A stretch of 14,825 nucleotides of DNA from a bacterium (GCA_036524115.1 DATDCY010000320.1:1-14825), one strand, 5' to 3'; shown: positions 1 through 8,408, counted from the first letter of the stretch. The notes: generated from the sequence alone by a model not told the origin. Program-made: numbers and translations.

Positions 1-79
1 CGCCGCCCGCGGCGGCGAGCAGCACGCACGAGGCCGCGGCGAACGCGACGCGCCGGCCCCCGAGGCGGCGAACCGTCAT
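1..79 (-). CDS. N-terminus of probable penicillin-binding protein 1C (partial)
   Basis: Only the first 26 codons lie in the window. They start at ATG 79-77 and read MTVRRLGGRRVAFAAASCVL followed by LAAAGG: a basic N-terminus and then one hydrophobic stretch, as expected for a signal anchor. The start overlaps the alpha-2-macroglobulin stop as ATGA (76-79), so the two genes should be translationally coupled. In many bacteria, including the E. coli yfhM-pbpC pair, the gene after a bacterial alpha-2-macroglobulin encodes PBP1C, a bifunctional peptidoglycan transglycosylase/transpeptidase on the periplasmic face of the inner membrane. The identity therefore comes from context and the N-terminal anchor; no catalytic domain is visible. 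Another membrane-anchored or exported protein is possible. Confidence 0.5.
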   Translation of the reverse strand, partial: MTVRRLGGRRVAFAAASCVLLAAAGG

Positions 80-3000
80 CGCACGCGCCCGCCGATCTGC
101 AGCACGCTGCGCGGCGTGTAGCCGTTGACCTCGGGCTCGTACATGCGTTCGATCTTCGTCGACGGCACGACGAACTCTCCCTCGCACACCGCGCGCGCAT
201 AGTAGACGAAGCGGTAGAGAGTGCCCCGCCAGCCCCAGAGGTCCTGACGAAACGCCGCGACCCGGTCGTCTCGCAGCTCGAGGTGGTCGGGGACGAAGCG
301 ATAGTACCCCGCGGGGTCCCAGTAGAACCCCCAGAAGTCCTCGTCGCCGCGCTCCCGGCCCACGACGGCGTCGTTGTCGCGCGGCACGCCCTCCTCGCTC
401 TTGAAGGCGGCGTTGATCGCGACCAGGCCCGCAGGCAGCGGATCGTCGAGCACCGTGAACTCCGAGCCCTGCTCCGGCGGCGAAAACTCGACGGTCACGC
501 GCACGATGTCGCCAACGCGGATCGCGGCCGAGCCGTCCGCGTTCTCGATGCGCTTGACGATGCGGAAGCCGCCGTCGTTCCCGCGCGCGGCGTAATCGAC
601 CCGCGGGAAGGTCAGCGCCAGGCTGAAGAGCACCTCGCGGCTGGGGTCCGAGGAGAAGGTCACGGACGGGGATGCCAGGAATTCGGCGACGGGCACGCCC
701 AGCTCGGCCGCCCCCCGCGCCGGGACCTCGAGGACGCGCTCCGCGCCCCCCGCGACGCGCACGGCCACGCGGTGCGGCGCCGCGTTCTCCGCCTCCGCGA
801 CGAAGTGGCGCCCGAGCGCGGCCAGCGCCCAGCCGGTGTCGCTGGTGCGACCCCAGCGCCCTTGCACATCCCGGCTCTCGAGGAGCTTGGCGGCGAGCGC
901 GGCGCCGGCCGGGTCGCCCGGGAGCACGCGGTCGGCAAGCAGCAGCGCCATCGCGTCCGGCCTGTTCCGGCCGTTGAATCCGTAGTGGTAGTCGGAGCGC
1001 CCGCGCGGCGCCTCGAGCGCGGCGCGCGCCGCCATGCCCAGCTCGTCCGGGGGCATGAAGCCTCCGTACGAGGCGGCGAGCAGCGCGAGAATCCGCGGCT
1101 CCCACGCCTGCGTCCCCAGCCCCGCCCGGAACGGGGTGAAGTCCGACGCCTGCGCCTTCCCCAGCCGCGCCAGCAGGTAGAGCGCCATCGCCGCCCCCGC
1201 TTCCTCCGGCGGCTTGCGCAGGCGGTCCTCGCGCAGGTAGCCGGCAAGCCGCTGCAGCGCCTCCTCGGGCACCGCCATGCCCGCGTCCCGCGCCTCCGCC
1301 AAGGCCGTTGCGGCGTAGAACGTGCCCCAGGGGCTGGCCTCGCGGTCGCCCGGCCAGTAGCCGAAGCCGCCCGCGTCCGTCTGCATCGACAGCAGCCGCT
1401 CGACCCCCTTGGCCAGGAACGGATCGGCCTCGTCGGCCGCGATCCCCGGGACCATCCCCTTCGAGAGGATCCCGCGCAACGCCGCCAGAGGCAGCACCCC
1501 GGATGCTGTCTGCTCGATGCAGCCGTACGGGTACTGGAGCAGGTAGCGCAGGCCCGCCGTCATCCGCAGGAACGGCGAGCCGGAGATCGCGATGACGGCC
1601 GTGGTCTCGCCGAGCAGGTCGCGGTCTGCGACGATGGCCCGCACCTCGGACGGGAGCGACGGGACGAGCGAGGACTCGCCCTTCACGCTTCCGTACCACA
1701 CCTGCTGCCCCCGCACGTGGCCGCTGCGCACGGGAATGGTGTGCTCCACCGCGTCTGCGTGCGCCCCGAACCTGCCCACAAAGCGCACGCGCGCCTCGCC
1801 GGAGCCCTCGGCGCTCCCCGCCACCGCAACATCGGCGCGTTCCCTGGCCGTGAGCGGATAGCTGCGACGCCCGACCGTGAGCACGAGCGGCCCCTCCGCG
1901 GCGAGGGCGAAATCCATCACGTCGCTCTCGTCCGTCCGGTTGAAGGCTCCGACAGTGAATCGAAAGCGATCCCCCTTCGTGAAGATCCGCGGCAGGCCGG
2001 CCTCGAGGGAGAAGGGCTTGGAGACGCGCAGTGTGCGTTCCGCGGTGCCGAAGGCGCTGCCGGCATCACACGCCACCACCGTGACGCGGAACGCCGTCAT
2101 CTGGTCAGGCAGCGCGAAGCGCACCTGCGCCCGTCCTTCCGCGTCCGTCGCGAGCGCCGGGTTCCAGTAGGCCACGGGCTTGAAGAGCCGCCGCGTCTCG
2201 AGCGCCGTCCCCTCCCCTTCGCCGCCCCCGGTGAGCGCTTCGGCGCGCACAGCCCTGAACGGCGTCTGCGGGATGAGGAACCGGCGCGTGTCGCTGAGGA
2301 AGATGCCGAGCGGCAGGTCGAAGCGCGTGATGCCCGCGACGTCCGGCGCGCGGTGCCCGGTGAGCGCGAGCACGGACTCGTCCACGACGGCGACCGCCAG
2401 CTCGGCGCGCACGCCACGGCCGCTCTCGCCCCTGACCGCGAGCGCGAGCGTCACCTCGCCGCCAGGCTGCGCCTCCAGCTCCTGCTTCACGCCGGGGGCG
2501 ATCTCGACCGACAGCGACGCGGGCAGCTTCACGACGGGCAGGTTGGCCACGCCGTGGAGAAATGCCGGCACGCCCTCGTCGATCCGCCCCGTGTAGACCG
2601 GGAACGGACCCCGCGGGACGGTGCCGACAAGCGAGGCGTAGACGTTCGGCGCGCTCGCGTCCGTGAGCTCCACCTGCAGCTCCGGAAGCTCTCCCTTGGT
2701 CCGCAGCACCTTCGCCGAGAGCACCGCCTGCCGCTCGATTGTGAACAGCCACGCGGCCGCCCGCTGGCGCGCCCCGGCCCGCAGGCGCGCAGTCTGTCCG
2801 GGGCGGTAGCGCGGCCGGTCCGTCGAGAGCGGGATGCGCGTGAGGCCCTGCTCGCGCCCCTGCTGCTCGTCCCAGCGCTCCCAGCCAACCTGGAAGCGCG
2901 TGGCCGAGGAGCAGACGCTCCGGTCGTCGGCCCGGTGGCTGAACCGCACCAGGTACTCCCCCCAGCCGTCGAAGCTCACCTCGAAGACGGCCCGCCCGTC

Positions 3001-5181
3001 GCGGATCGGCACCTCGGCGGTCCGGGCGCGCTTCCAGACCTGCTCGCTGACCCAGTAGTCGTTGCCGGCGAGGTTGCGCTTGCGGTAGTACGTCCAGCTG
3101 CGCCGCAGGACCTCGGCCGTGAGCGTGCCCTCGCGCACGCGCTCGCCGCCCGCGTCGACCAGGACCGCCGTGACCCGCTGCTCCTCCCCGGCCACCACGT
3201 CCTTCGCGTGCGAGGCGATCCCGATCTGCGGTCCGGTCTCGGGCCGCCAGGTCTCGGTCGCCGAGGCCGCGCGACCGTCGAAGTCCAGCACCGCCGCGGA
3301 CACGACGAACGTGCGCTCGCCCGCGAGCACTTCCGCGGAGACCGGGAACTCGAGCGTGAGGCGCCCGTCGGCGTCGAGGAACGCCTCCCCCGACTCCAGG
3401 GGCGCCGTGGCGGCCCCGCCCTCCTCCATCTCGTGGCCGAAGACGTAGTCGTCCCAGCCCTTGACGCGGTGCGCGGAGGGACCGTACGCGAGCTGCCAGC
3501 GCACGCGACCGTTCTTCACCGGGCCGCCGGCGTAGTAGCCGCCCTCCACCGTGACGGCGAGGAAGGTCGCCTCGACGGGACGGCCGGTGAAGGTATCGTC
3601 CGTGCGACGGCGCGCCGCGAAGCTCAGGCGCGCGAAGTGACGCGGCGGCACGAACTCCTCGACGCGGAAGGTCGCGGTCGCCGGCGGGCCCCCGGCCGGC
3701 CGCAGCTCGACGCGGTACTCGCCCAGCGGCGCCGACGCGGGCAGGGACGCCTCCAGGGCCGCCGTGCCGAACTCCGAGAGCACGGCGGGCGCTTCCCGGA
3801 CCCGACGGCCTCGCGAGTCGGTGATCTCGAAGGTGCACCGTGCGCCGACGGGGGGAACCACCTTCCCGTCCCGGAAGAGCCGGACGATGCCCTTGACGAA
3901 CACGGTCTCGCCCGGGCGGTACGCGCCGCGCTCGGTGAAGACCACCGCGTTCGCCGGCTCGGGGCGCTCGGTGACCGCGCTCGTCTGGCGGATGCCGGGG
4001 ACGGTGACGGCGCTGTGCGGCCCTTCGGGGACGGCCTGCACCGCGGCGTCGTCCGCGGTCACGGCGGCCACCGCCTGCAGCCGATAGCCCTCGGGCGCGA
4101 CCGTGCGCGGGCGCACCTCGGGGCGGTCCGCCGTACCCGCGTAGGAGAAGCCTTCCTTGGCGCCGGCGGGAATGGCGAGCAGCCCGTCGCCGTCCGTCCT
4201 GCCGGCGTGGAAGAGCACCCGGTCCGCCGTGAAGCCGGCGACCTCGACGCCCCCGACGGGAAGACCGGTCTCCAGCGAGGTGACCCAGACCAGGGTCGCC
4301 GCGCTCCCGGCAAGGCAGGTGATCCCCAGATCGGTCACGTTGAAGAGCGCGGGCTTCGTCTCGGCCGAGCCGCCGACGGCGTTGTCGCGCAGCCGCGCCA
4401 GCAGGATCTTTCCCGTGCCGCGCTCCGGGCGCTGCGAGAGCGGGATGGAGAACGACCGCTCCTCGTTGGCCGGGCCCGTGGTGTCGAACAGGTCGCGGCG
4501 CGTCCCGCGCCCCGACAGGAAGCGGCGGAGTGGGTCGCCGTCCGGGATCGCCCCGTCGAGCGCCGCGACGAGACGGGCGGCGGCCGCAACCCGATCGGCC
4601 CAGGCGCCCTCGCCCTGCGACAGCGCGGCTGCCGGCGAGAGCTGCAGCGTCTCGAGCAGGGTCGATCCCACGTTCACGACGTCGAAGTGGACGAGCTGCC
4701 GGCTCGAACGCTCGATCACCGAGCCGACACCGGAGAACAGCAGCGCCGGCGCCTTGTCCGGGAAGAGCACCTCCTTGAGCGTCTCGGTGTACGGCGTGCC
4801 GTCTCCCGCGACGAAGCCGCCGGAGAACTTCAGGACGTAGCGCGTGCCGTGCCGGAAGGAGCCGCGGAGGACCAGTGTGTCAGGCTCGCCGCTCCACGTA
4901 ACGTGAAAGGAGGGAGGGGGCGGCACGATCCGCAGGTGCTCGTGCGCGGCCTGCCGGTCAACCGGGCGCGTGAACCTGACGGTGACGGACTGCTCGGCGA
5001 GGTTGGGAGCGATCGCGCGGATGGTGAACGCATCGCCCGGCGCCTGGCCCGGGGCCGGTCGCCCTGCGGGCGCGGCGGCGCCCCCGGGAAGGGGCTGGGC
5101 GGCCGCAGCCGCCCCGAGGACCATCGCCAGTACCGCACCTGCGACCGCGGTGGACCACCGTGCGCCACGGACACGTGACAT
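76..5181 (-). CDS. Bacterial alpha-2-macroglobulin family protein with thioester (YfhM-like)
   Basis: A 1701-residue exported protein, close to the usual length of large bacterial alpha-2-macroglobulins. These act as periplasmic or secreted protease traps: cleavage exposes an internal thioester that couples to the attacker. The start at ATG 5181 is supported by AAAGGAG seven bases upstream (5189-5195) and by a signal peptide at about residues 1-28 (ARWSTAVAGAVLAMVLGAAAAA). No lipobox cysteine is seen, so it is predicted soluble rather than a lipoprotein like E. coli YfhM. An Ig-like domain comes first (about 55-150). YRPG-containing macroglobulin domains occur near residues 421 and 792, and the A2M domain sits near 1000 (FKPVAYWNPALATDAEGRAQ). 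The thioester motif GCIEQ has Cys1221 and Gln1224 (codons 1519-1521 and 1510-1512). An alpha-toroid domain follows (GGFGYWPGDREASPWGTFYA). The Gly/Glu-rich segment shortly before residue 1000 could be exposed to proteases (inference). It overlaps the probable pbpC start by 4 bp. Confidence 0.95.
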   Translation of the reverse strand: MSRVRGARWSTAVAGAVLAMVLGAAAAAQPLPGGAAAPAGRPAPGQAPGDAFTIRAIAPNLAEQSVTVRFTRPVDRQAAHEHLRIVPPPPSFHVTWSGEPDTLVLRGSFRHGTRYVLKFSGGFVAGDGTPYTETLKEVLFPDKAPALLFSGVGSVIERSSRQLVHFDVVNVGSTLLETLQLSPAAALSQGEGAWADRVAAAARLVAALDGAIPDGDPLRRFLSGRGTRRDLFDTTGPANEERSFSIPLSQRPERGTGKILLARLRDNAVGGSAETKPALFNVTDLGITCLAGSAATLVWVTSLETGLPVGGVEVAGFTADRVLFHAGRTDGDGLLAIPAGAKEGFSYAGTADRPEVRPRTVAPEGYRLQAVAAVTADDAAVQAVPEGPHSAVTVPGIRQTSAVTERPEPANAVVFTERGAYRPGETVFVKGIVRLFRDGKVVPPVGARCTFEITDSRGRRVREAPAVLSEFGTAALEASLPASAPLGEYRVELRPAGGPPATATFRVEEFVPPRHFARLSFAARRRTDDTFTGRPVEATFLAVTVEGGYYAGGPVKNGRVRWQLAYGPSAHRVKGWDDYVFGHEMEEGGAATAPLESGEAFLDADGRLTLEFPVSAEVLAGERTFVVSAAVLDFDGRAASATETWRPETGPQIGIASHAKDVVAGEEQRVTAVLVDAGGERVREGTLTAEVLRRSWTYYRKRNLAGNDYWVSEQVWKRARTAEVPIRDGRAVFEVSFDGWGEYLVRFSHRADDRSVCSSATRFQVGWERWDEQQGREQGLTRIPLSTDRPRYRPGQTARLRAGARQRAAAWLFTIERQAVLSAKVLRTKGELPELQVELTDASAPNVYASLVGTVPRGPFPVYTGRIDEGVPAFLHGVANLPVVKLPASLSVEIAPGVKQELEAQPGGEVTLALAVRGESGRGVRAELAVAVVDESVLALTGHRAPDVAGITRFDLPLGIFLSDTRRFLIPQTPFRAVRAEALTGGGEGEGTALETRRLFKPVAYWNPALATDAEGRAQVRFALPDQMTAFRVTVVACDAGSAFGTAERTLRVSKPFSLEAGLPRIFTKGDRFRFTVGAFNRTDESDVMDFALAAEGPLVLTVGRRSYPLTARERADVAVAGSAEGSGEARVRFVGRFGAHADAVEHTIPVRSGHVRGQQVWYGSVKGESSLVPSLPSEVRAIVADRDLLGETTAVIAISGSPFLRMTAGLRYLLQYPYGCIEQTASGVLPLAALRGILSKGMVPGIAADEADPFLAKGVERLLSMQTDAGGFGYWPGDREASPWGTFYAATALAEARDAGMAVPEEALQRLAGYLREDRLRKPPEEAGAAMALYLLARLGKAQASDFTPFRAGLGTQAWEPRILALLAASYGGFMPPDELGMAARAALEAPRGRSDYHYGFNGRNRPDAMALLLADRVLPGDPAGAALAAKLLESRDVQGRWGRTSDTGWALAALGRHFVAEAENAAPHRVAVRVAGGAERVLEVPARGAAELGVPVAEFLASPSVTFSSDPSREVLFSLALTFPRVDYAARGNDGGFRIVKRIENADGSAAIRVGDIVRVTVEFSPPEQGSEFTVLDDPLPAGLVAINAAFKSEEGVPRDNDAVVGRERGDEDFWGFYWDPAGYYRFVPDHLELRDDRVAAFRQDLWGWRGTLYRFVYYARAVCEGEFVVPSTKIERMYEPEVNGYTPRSVLQIGGRVR

Positions 5182-5259
5182 CTCGCCGCTCCTTTCGCCC
5201 GCCCGACGGGCCGCTCTCGTGCGCTCTCGACAATCCTCCCCGTTCCCGTTGCATCGTTC

Positions 5260-5280
5260 GCACCGGGGCACACCCGGTGC
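5260..5280. other. Hairpin in the leader of the alpha-2-macroglobulin gene
   Basis: GCACCGGG (5260-5267) pairs perfectly with CCCGGTGC (5273-5280) across a 5-base loop. It lies about 80 bp upstream of the alpha-2-macroglobulin start. No T-run follows on either strand, so it is not a standard intrinsic terminator. It may be a leader structure, or chance in GC-rich DNA. I could not identify a convincing -35/-10 pair for the gene in 5182-5364. Confidence 0.35.
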
Positions 5281-5356
5281 CGCGCCACCGCGGGCCCGTC
5301 CACGTGGGCATGTTCGAGGGGCGCGGGACGACCCGCGCAGCACGAAAGCGGGTCCG

Positions 5357-5374
5357 TCGCCAGGATTCTGGCGA
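5357..5374. other. Hairpin at the outer edge of the transketolase remnant
   Basis: TCGCCAG (5357-5363) and CTGGCGA (5368-5374) form a perfect 7-bp stem with loop GATT. It straddles position 5365, where similarity between the two transketolase 3' copies ends. There is no T-tract, so terminator activity is uncertain. The intact transketolase also has an inverted repeat at the equivalent edge (8384-8408), but with a different sequence on one arm. Confidence 0.4.
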
Positions 5375-5748
5375 TGCCCGAGGCTCCCGTCAATGTCCGG
5401 CGACGAGTCCCTTCACGGTCCTCACGATCGCCGCGGCCGAGATGCCCTGGTGCTCCAGCAGCTGCGCCGGCGTGCCGCTGCGCGGCATCTCGCGCACCGC
5501 GAGCGAGACCACCGGCGTGGGGCTGACGGTGAGCGCCATGCGCACCGCCTCGCCGATGCCGCCTTCCGGGACGTGGTCCTCGACCGTCACGATCGCCCCC
5601 GTCTCGGTCGCGGCCGCGGCGAGCGTGGCGACGTCGATGGGCTTGACGCTGTAGAGATCGACGACGCGCACCGCAATGCCTTCGCGCGCCAGCGCGCGTG
5701 CACCGCCAGCGCCTCGTGCAGGGTGATGCCTGCGGCGACCAGCGTCAC
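5365..5748 (-). repeat. Direct repeat copy A of transketolase 3' end
   Basis: This segment aligns collinearly with 8396-8780. By hand I count about 29 mismatches and one single-base gap in about 385 positions, so about 92% identity. The offset is 3031 bp at the left end and 3032 bp at the right. Similarity starts at ATTCTGGCGATGCC (plus strand) and stops after ACCAGCGTCAC. It covers the last 119 codons of transketolase, the stop codon and 25 bp beyond. The two copies bracket the ELWxxDGT repeat gene. Confidence 0.93.
5390..5748 (-). pseudogene. Truncated, frameshifted transketolase C-terminal remnant
   Basis: The remnant corresponds to residues 498-616 of the intact transketolase upstream. 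The first part (VTLVAAGITLHEALAVHA) is in one frame. One base is missing near 5694 relative to the intact copy, and the rest (EGIAVRVVDLYSVKPID through to GLVAGH) continues in another frame to a TGA at 5392-5390. It lacks the thiamine-diphosphate-binding and Pyr domains, so it cannot be an active enzyme. After the frameshift only about eight residues differ from the intact copy. Several are conservative (V/I, I/L, T/S, Q/E), which suggests the sequence diverged while part of a working gene. The ELWxxDGT gene ends inside its first codons. Confidence 0.9.
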
Positions 5749-8387
5749 CGGGGCGGCGCGGGCGCGGGGTCGGCGTCCACCGCCCACAACTCCCTCCCGT
5801 GGACGCCGTCGTCCGCCCGGAAGTACAGGCGGGAGCCAACGGCGGCCATTCCGCCCGGCCGCAAGTCGAGCGCGCTGCCTGACCCGGGTCGAATGTCCTG
5901 GACCATGTGCGTGCCCAGGGTCGTGCCGTCGCTCTGCCAGAGTTCGCTGCCGTTGACGGCGTCCCCCCTCACGAAGAACAGGATGCCGCCCGCACCCTTC
6001 AGACTGCTCGGGCCGGGCCAGAACACGGAGTACGGGAAGCCTTTGACCAGGACGGTGCCCTCGGGCGTTCCGTCTGTCCGCCACAAATCCCTGCTCGCCC
6101 CCCCGGTCACGAAATAGAGCGTGCCGGCGACGTCCGCGTATTGCCAGACGTCGAATTTGTTGCCGAGCGTGTCGCTGACCGTCGTGGTGCCTGCCCAGGT
6201 CCCGTCGCTCTTCCAGAGCCTCGCAGAGGTGCCGTCGCAGGCATCGAAGAAGAGCAGCTTCCCCGAGACGGTCAGACGACCGAGGTACCAGTCCTCCGCG
6301 CCGGGATGGCCGTCCCTGACGCGATGCGTACCCGTCGCCGATCCGTCCGAAACCCACAGTTCCCGTCCCTGGCGCGCGTTTGTGGCGGCGAAGAACAGCT
6401 GCTGCCCGACGACCGTGAGATCCCGCGGATTGGAGCTGCCTGCGCCCGGGAAGATGTCCTTGAGTCGCACGGTCCCCGCCGCAGAGCCATCGCTCTTCCA
6501 CAGTTCCTCTCCGCGTAGCCCATCGTTGGCAGAGAAATAGAGCTTGCTGCGAAAGACGCGGAGGCCGATGGGCCGGGAACTTGCCGGGCCAGGCCAGAGG
6601 TCCCTGACGCACGTCGTGCCGGCAGCGGTGCCGTCGCTCCGCCACAGTTCGTGGCCTCGGCTCGCATCCCTCGCCACGAAGTACAGGATGCCGCCCAGGG
6701 CGACCAGGCTCCTTGGATTGGACCCGCCCGCGCCCGGGGCGATGTCCCGCACCAGCGTCGTTCCCCCTGGCGTGCCGTCGGTCTTCCAGAGTTCCCGGCC
6801 GTGCACCCCATCGTCCGCGGTGAAGAAGACACTCCCGCCCACGTTCGTCATGTTCTGCGGCGAGGAGCTGCCGCTGCCGCGCCAGACGTCCTTCACGAGG
6901 ACCGTGCCCGCGACCGTGCCGTCGCTCCGCCACAGTTCCCGGCCGCCGGAGCCGCGGTCCGCGCCGAAGTAGAGCATGCCGCCAACGTCCGTCAGCTCGT
7001 CGGGGTCGGAACCCGGCGTCAGCAGGTTGATGTCCCGCACCAGCATCGTTCCCTGCGTCGTGCCGTCGCTCTTCCAGAGCTCGTCGCCGTGGCCGAGATC
7101 GGCGCCCGCGAAGAACGCCGTGTTGTTGACGCACGCCAGTGCCTTGAAATTCTGCCTGTAGCCCAAAGCCGACCGGACGCTTTTGAGCCGGACCGTGCGG
7201 GCCACGCTTCCGTCGCTCCTCCAGAGCTCGCTTGGCGTCCCCGGCAGCCCGTGGACCGAGAAGAAGAGGGTGCCGCAGGAATCCGTGAGGCCCGAGGCGT
7301 CCTCCGTGGGATCCCCGGGTTTGAGAAGCGGCAGCGTGCCCGCACTCGTCCCGTCGCTCACCCACAGCTCCGAGGCGCCCCCGACGAAGAACAGCTTTCC
7401 CGACGAAGGCGTCAGCTCGTGCGGGGGCTGCGTGTCCGCCACCTTCGGAATCCGCGTGACCAGGCGGGTGCCTTCAATATATCCGTTTGTCTTCCACAGT
7501 TCGTAGCTCCGGGAAAAGAAGAAGAGCGTCCCCCCGACGACCGTCAGGTTCCTCGGGCCGAGATGCGGCAGGTTCCCGCCGAACGTGGTGAAGGGCGCCG
7601 TCCCCGCGGCGGTGCCGTCGCTCCGCCAGACTTCGTTCCCGCCTCCCGGGGCGCGGGTGACGAAATAGACCGCACCCTTGAACACGGTCAGCCATTGGAG
7701 CGCCGGAGGGAGCGGCCCCGACGACGGCGACCAGACCAGGGAGGTGCCGGCGGGCGTTCCGTCGCTGCGCCACAGTCCGAAGCCGGAGCCGTCATAGACA
7801 GTGAAAAAGAGAACGTCGTTGCAGACCCTCGGGTACGGCTGCACCCCTCCATTGGGGCCGGGCCAGGTATCCGCGACGAGCGTGGTCCCCGCCGCCGTGC
7901 CGTCCGTCGTCCACAGCTCTCGGCCGTGGACCCCGTCATCGGCGAGGAAAAAGATCCGGCCCTGTGCGATCGCGAAGCCCCCCGGACTGGAGCTCCGGGG
8001 ACCCGGGAAGATGTCCGCGACCAAGACCGCGTTGCCGGGCGTGCCGTCGGTCTTCCACAGCTCCGCTCCATGCTCGGCGTCGCTCGCGACGAAGTAGAAC
8101 GAGCCCTGATGTTCCCCGAGAACGTAGGACGAGCCCGGAGACGCGGGACCGAGGTCCGCCGGGAACGTGCCGTCACGGGTGCCGTCGCTGCTCCACAGCC
8201 GCCGGCCGTTCACGCCATCGTCGGCGGAGAACAAGAGTCGTCCCTGAAAGTCGATTCCGCCGTACGGATAGGAGTCCAGCGTCGTCGCATTGACGTCCCT
8301 GACGAGAAACGGCGCGCCAGTCGCCGCATGCGCGGCGCCCGGACAAAGCAGCGCGGACACCACGGCGACGACCAGAAGCGGGCGCAT
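5745..8387 (-). CDS. Secreted ELWxxDGT repeat protein
   Basis: An 880-residue exported protein. The start at ATG 8387 gives a clear Sec signal peptide (MRPLLVVAVVSALLCPGAAHA), although no good ribosome-binding site precedes it. The mature protein is almost entirely tandem repeats of about 50 residues. I count 17 units of the form (H/R)G-x-ELW-(K/R)-(S/T)DGT-xxGT, each followed by strand-like LVRDI, a Pro-Gly-rich turn and a hydrophobic LYFxADD strand. An eighteenth unit ends as HGRELWAVDADPAPAPPR, the usual way such proteins finish, so the repeat array does not look truncated. This matches the ELWxxDGT repeat family, thought to fold into beta-propeller-like structures; the biochemical function is unknown. 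The stop TGA (5747-5745) lies within the first bases of the transketolase remnant. Codon use looks less GC-extreme than in the neighbours, for example around 7471-7500. The gene lies between direct repeats, which suggests later acquisition. Confidence 0.9.
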   Translation of the reverse strand: MRPLLVVAVVSALLCPGAAHAATGAPFLVRDVNATTLDSYPYGGIDFQGRLLFSADDGVNGRRLWSSDGTRDGTFPADLGPASPGSSYVLGEHQGSFYFVASDAEHGAELWKTDGTPGNAVLVADIFPGPRSSSPGGFAIAQGRIFFLADDGVHGRELWTTDGTAAGTTLVADTWPGPNGGVQPYPRVCNDVLFFTVYDGSGFGLWRSDGTPAGTSLVWSPSSGPLPPALQWLTVFKGAVYFVTRAPGGGNEVWRSDGTAAGTAPFTTFGGNLPHLGPRNLTVVGGTLFFFSRSYELWKTNGYIEGTRLVTRIPKVADTQPPHELTPSSGKLFFVGGASELWVSDGTSAGTLPLLKPGDPTEDASGLTDSCGTLFFSVHGLPGTPSELWRSDGSVARTVRLKSVRSALGYRQNFKALACVNNTAFFAGADLGHGDELWKSDGTTQGTMLVRDINLLTPGSDPDELTDVGGMLYFGADRGSGGRELWRSDGTVAGTVLVKDVWRGSGSSSPQNMTNVGGSVFFTADDGVHGRELWKTDGTPGGTTLVRDIAPGAGGSNPRSLVALGGILYFVARDASRGHELWRSDGTAAGTTCVRDLWPGPASSRPIGLRVFRSKLYFSANDGLRGEELWKSDGSAAGTVRLKDIFPGAGSSNPRDLTVVGQQLFFAATNARQGRELWVSDGSATGTHRVRDGHPGAEDWYLGRLTVSGKLLFFDACDGTSARLWKSDGTWAGTTTVSDTLGNKFDVWQYADVAGTLYFVTGGASRDLWRTDGTPEGTVLVKGFPYSVFWPGPSSLKGAGGILFFVRGDAVNGSELWQSDGTTLGTHMVQDIRPGSGSALDLRPGGMAAVGSRLYFRADDGVHGRELWAVDADPAPAPPR
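5770..8330 (-). repeat. Tandem ELWxxDGT-coding repeats (about 150 bp period)
   Basis: The coding region of the ELWxxDGT protein is built of about 17-18 degenerate units of roughly 150 bp. The most conserved DNA in each unit encodes LW(K/R)(S/T)DGT, seen on the plus strand as variants of gtgccgtcgctccgccacag. Units near 6480-7100 are the most regular. The unit near 7470-7510 (LWKTNGYIEGT) is the most degenerate. Confidence 0.85.
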
Positions 8388-8408
8388 CGCGAAGCATTCT
8401 GGCGATGC
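8384..8408. other. Inverted repeat at the junction of transketolase and the ELWxxDGT gene
   Basis: GCATCGC (8384-8390) and GCGATGC (8402-8408) are a perfect 7-bp inverted repeat around an 11-base spacer. The left arm contains the ATG of the ELWxxDGT gene and the right arm lies in the duplicated segment beyond the transketolase stop. It could fold in the mRNA and affect translation start, or mark the recombination edge. No T-tract follows. Confidence 0.35.

Noticed and set aside
283-5178. A 1631-codon open frame on the plus strand opposite the alpha-2-macroglobulin gene.
   Set aside because: It is a low-stop antisense frame caused by high GC at third codon positions. Its translation is Arg/His/Ala-rich with no recognisable domain, while the minus strand encodes a clear A2M protein with signal peptide and thioester.
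5365-5748. The second transketolase segment as an assembly artefact.
   Set aside because: The two copies differ at about 8% of positions and by an indel, which a simple duplicated-read or collapsed-repeat error would not produce. A chimeric assembly of two strains is not fully excluded.
5770-8330. Regularly spaced repeats as a possible CRISPR-like array.
   Set aside because: The period of about 150 bp is coding, stays in frame and encodes ELWxxDGT protein units. There are no short identical repeats separated by unique spacers.
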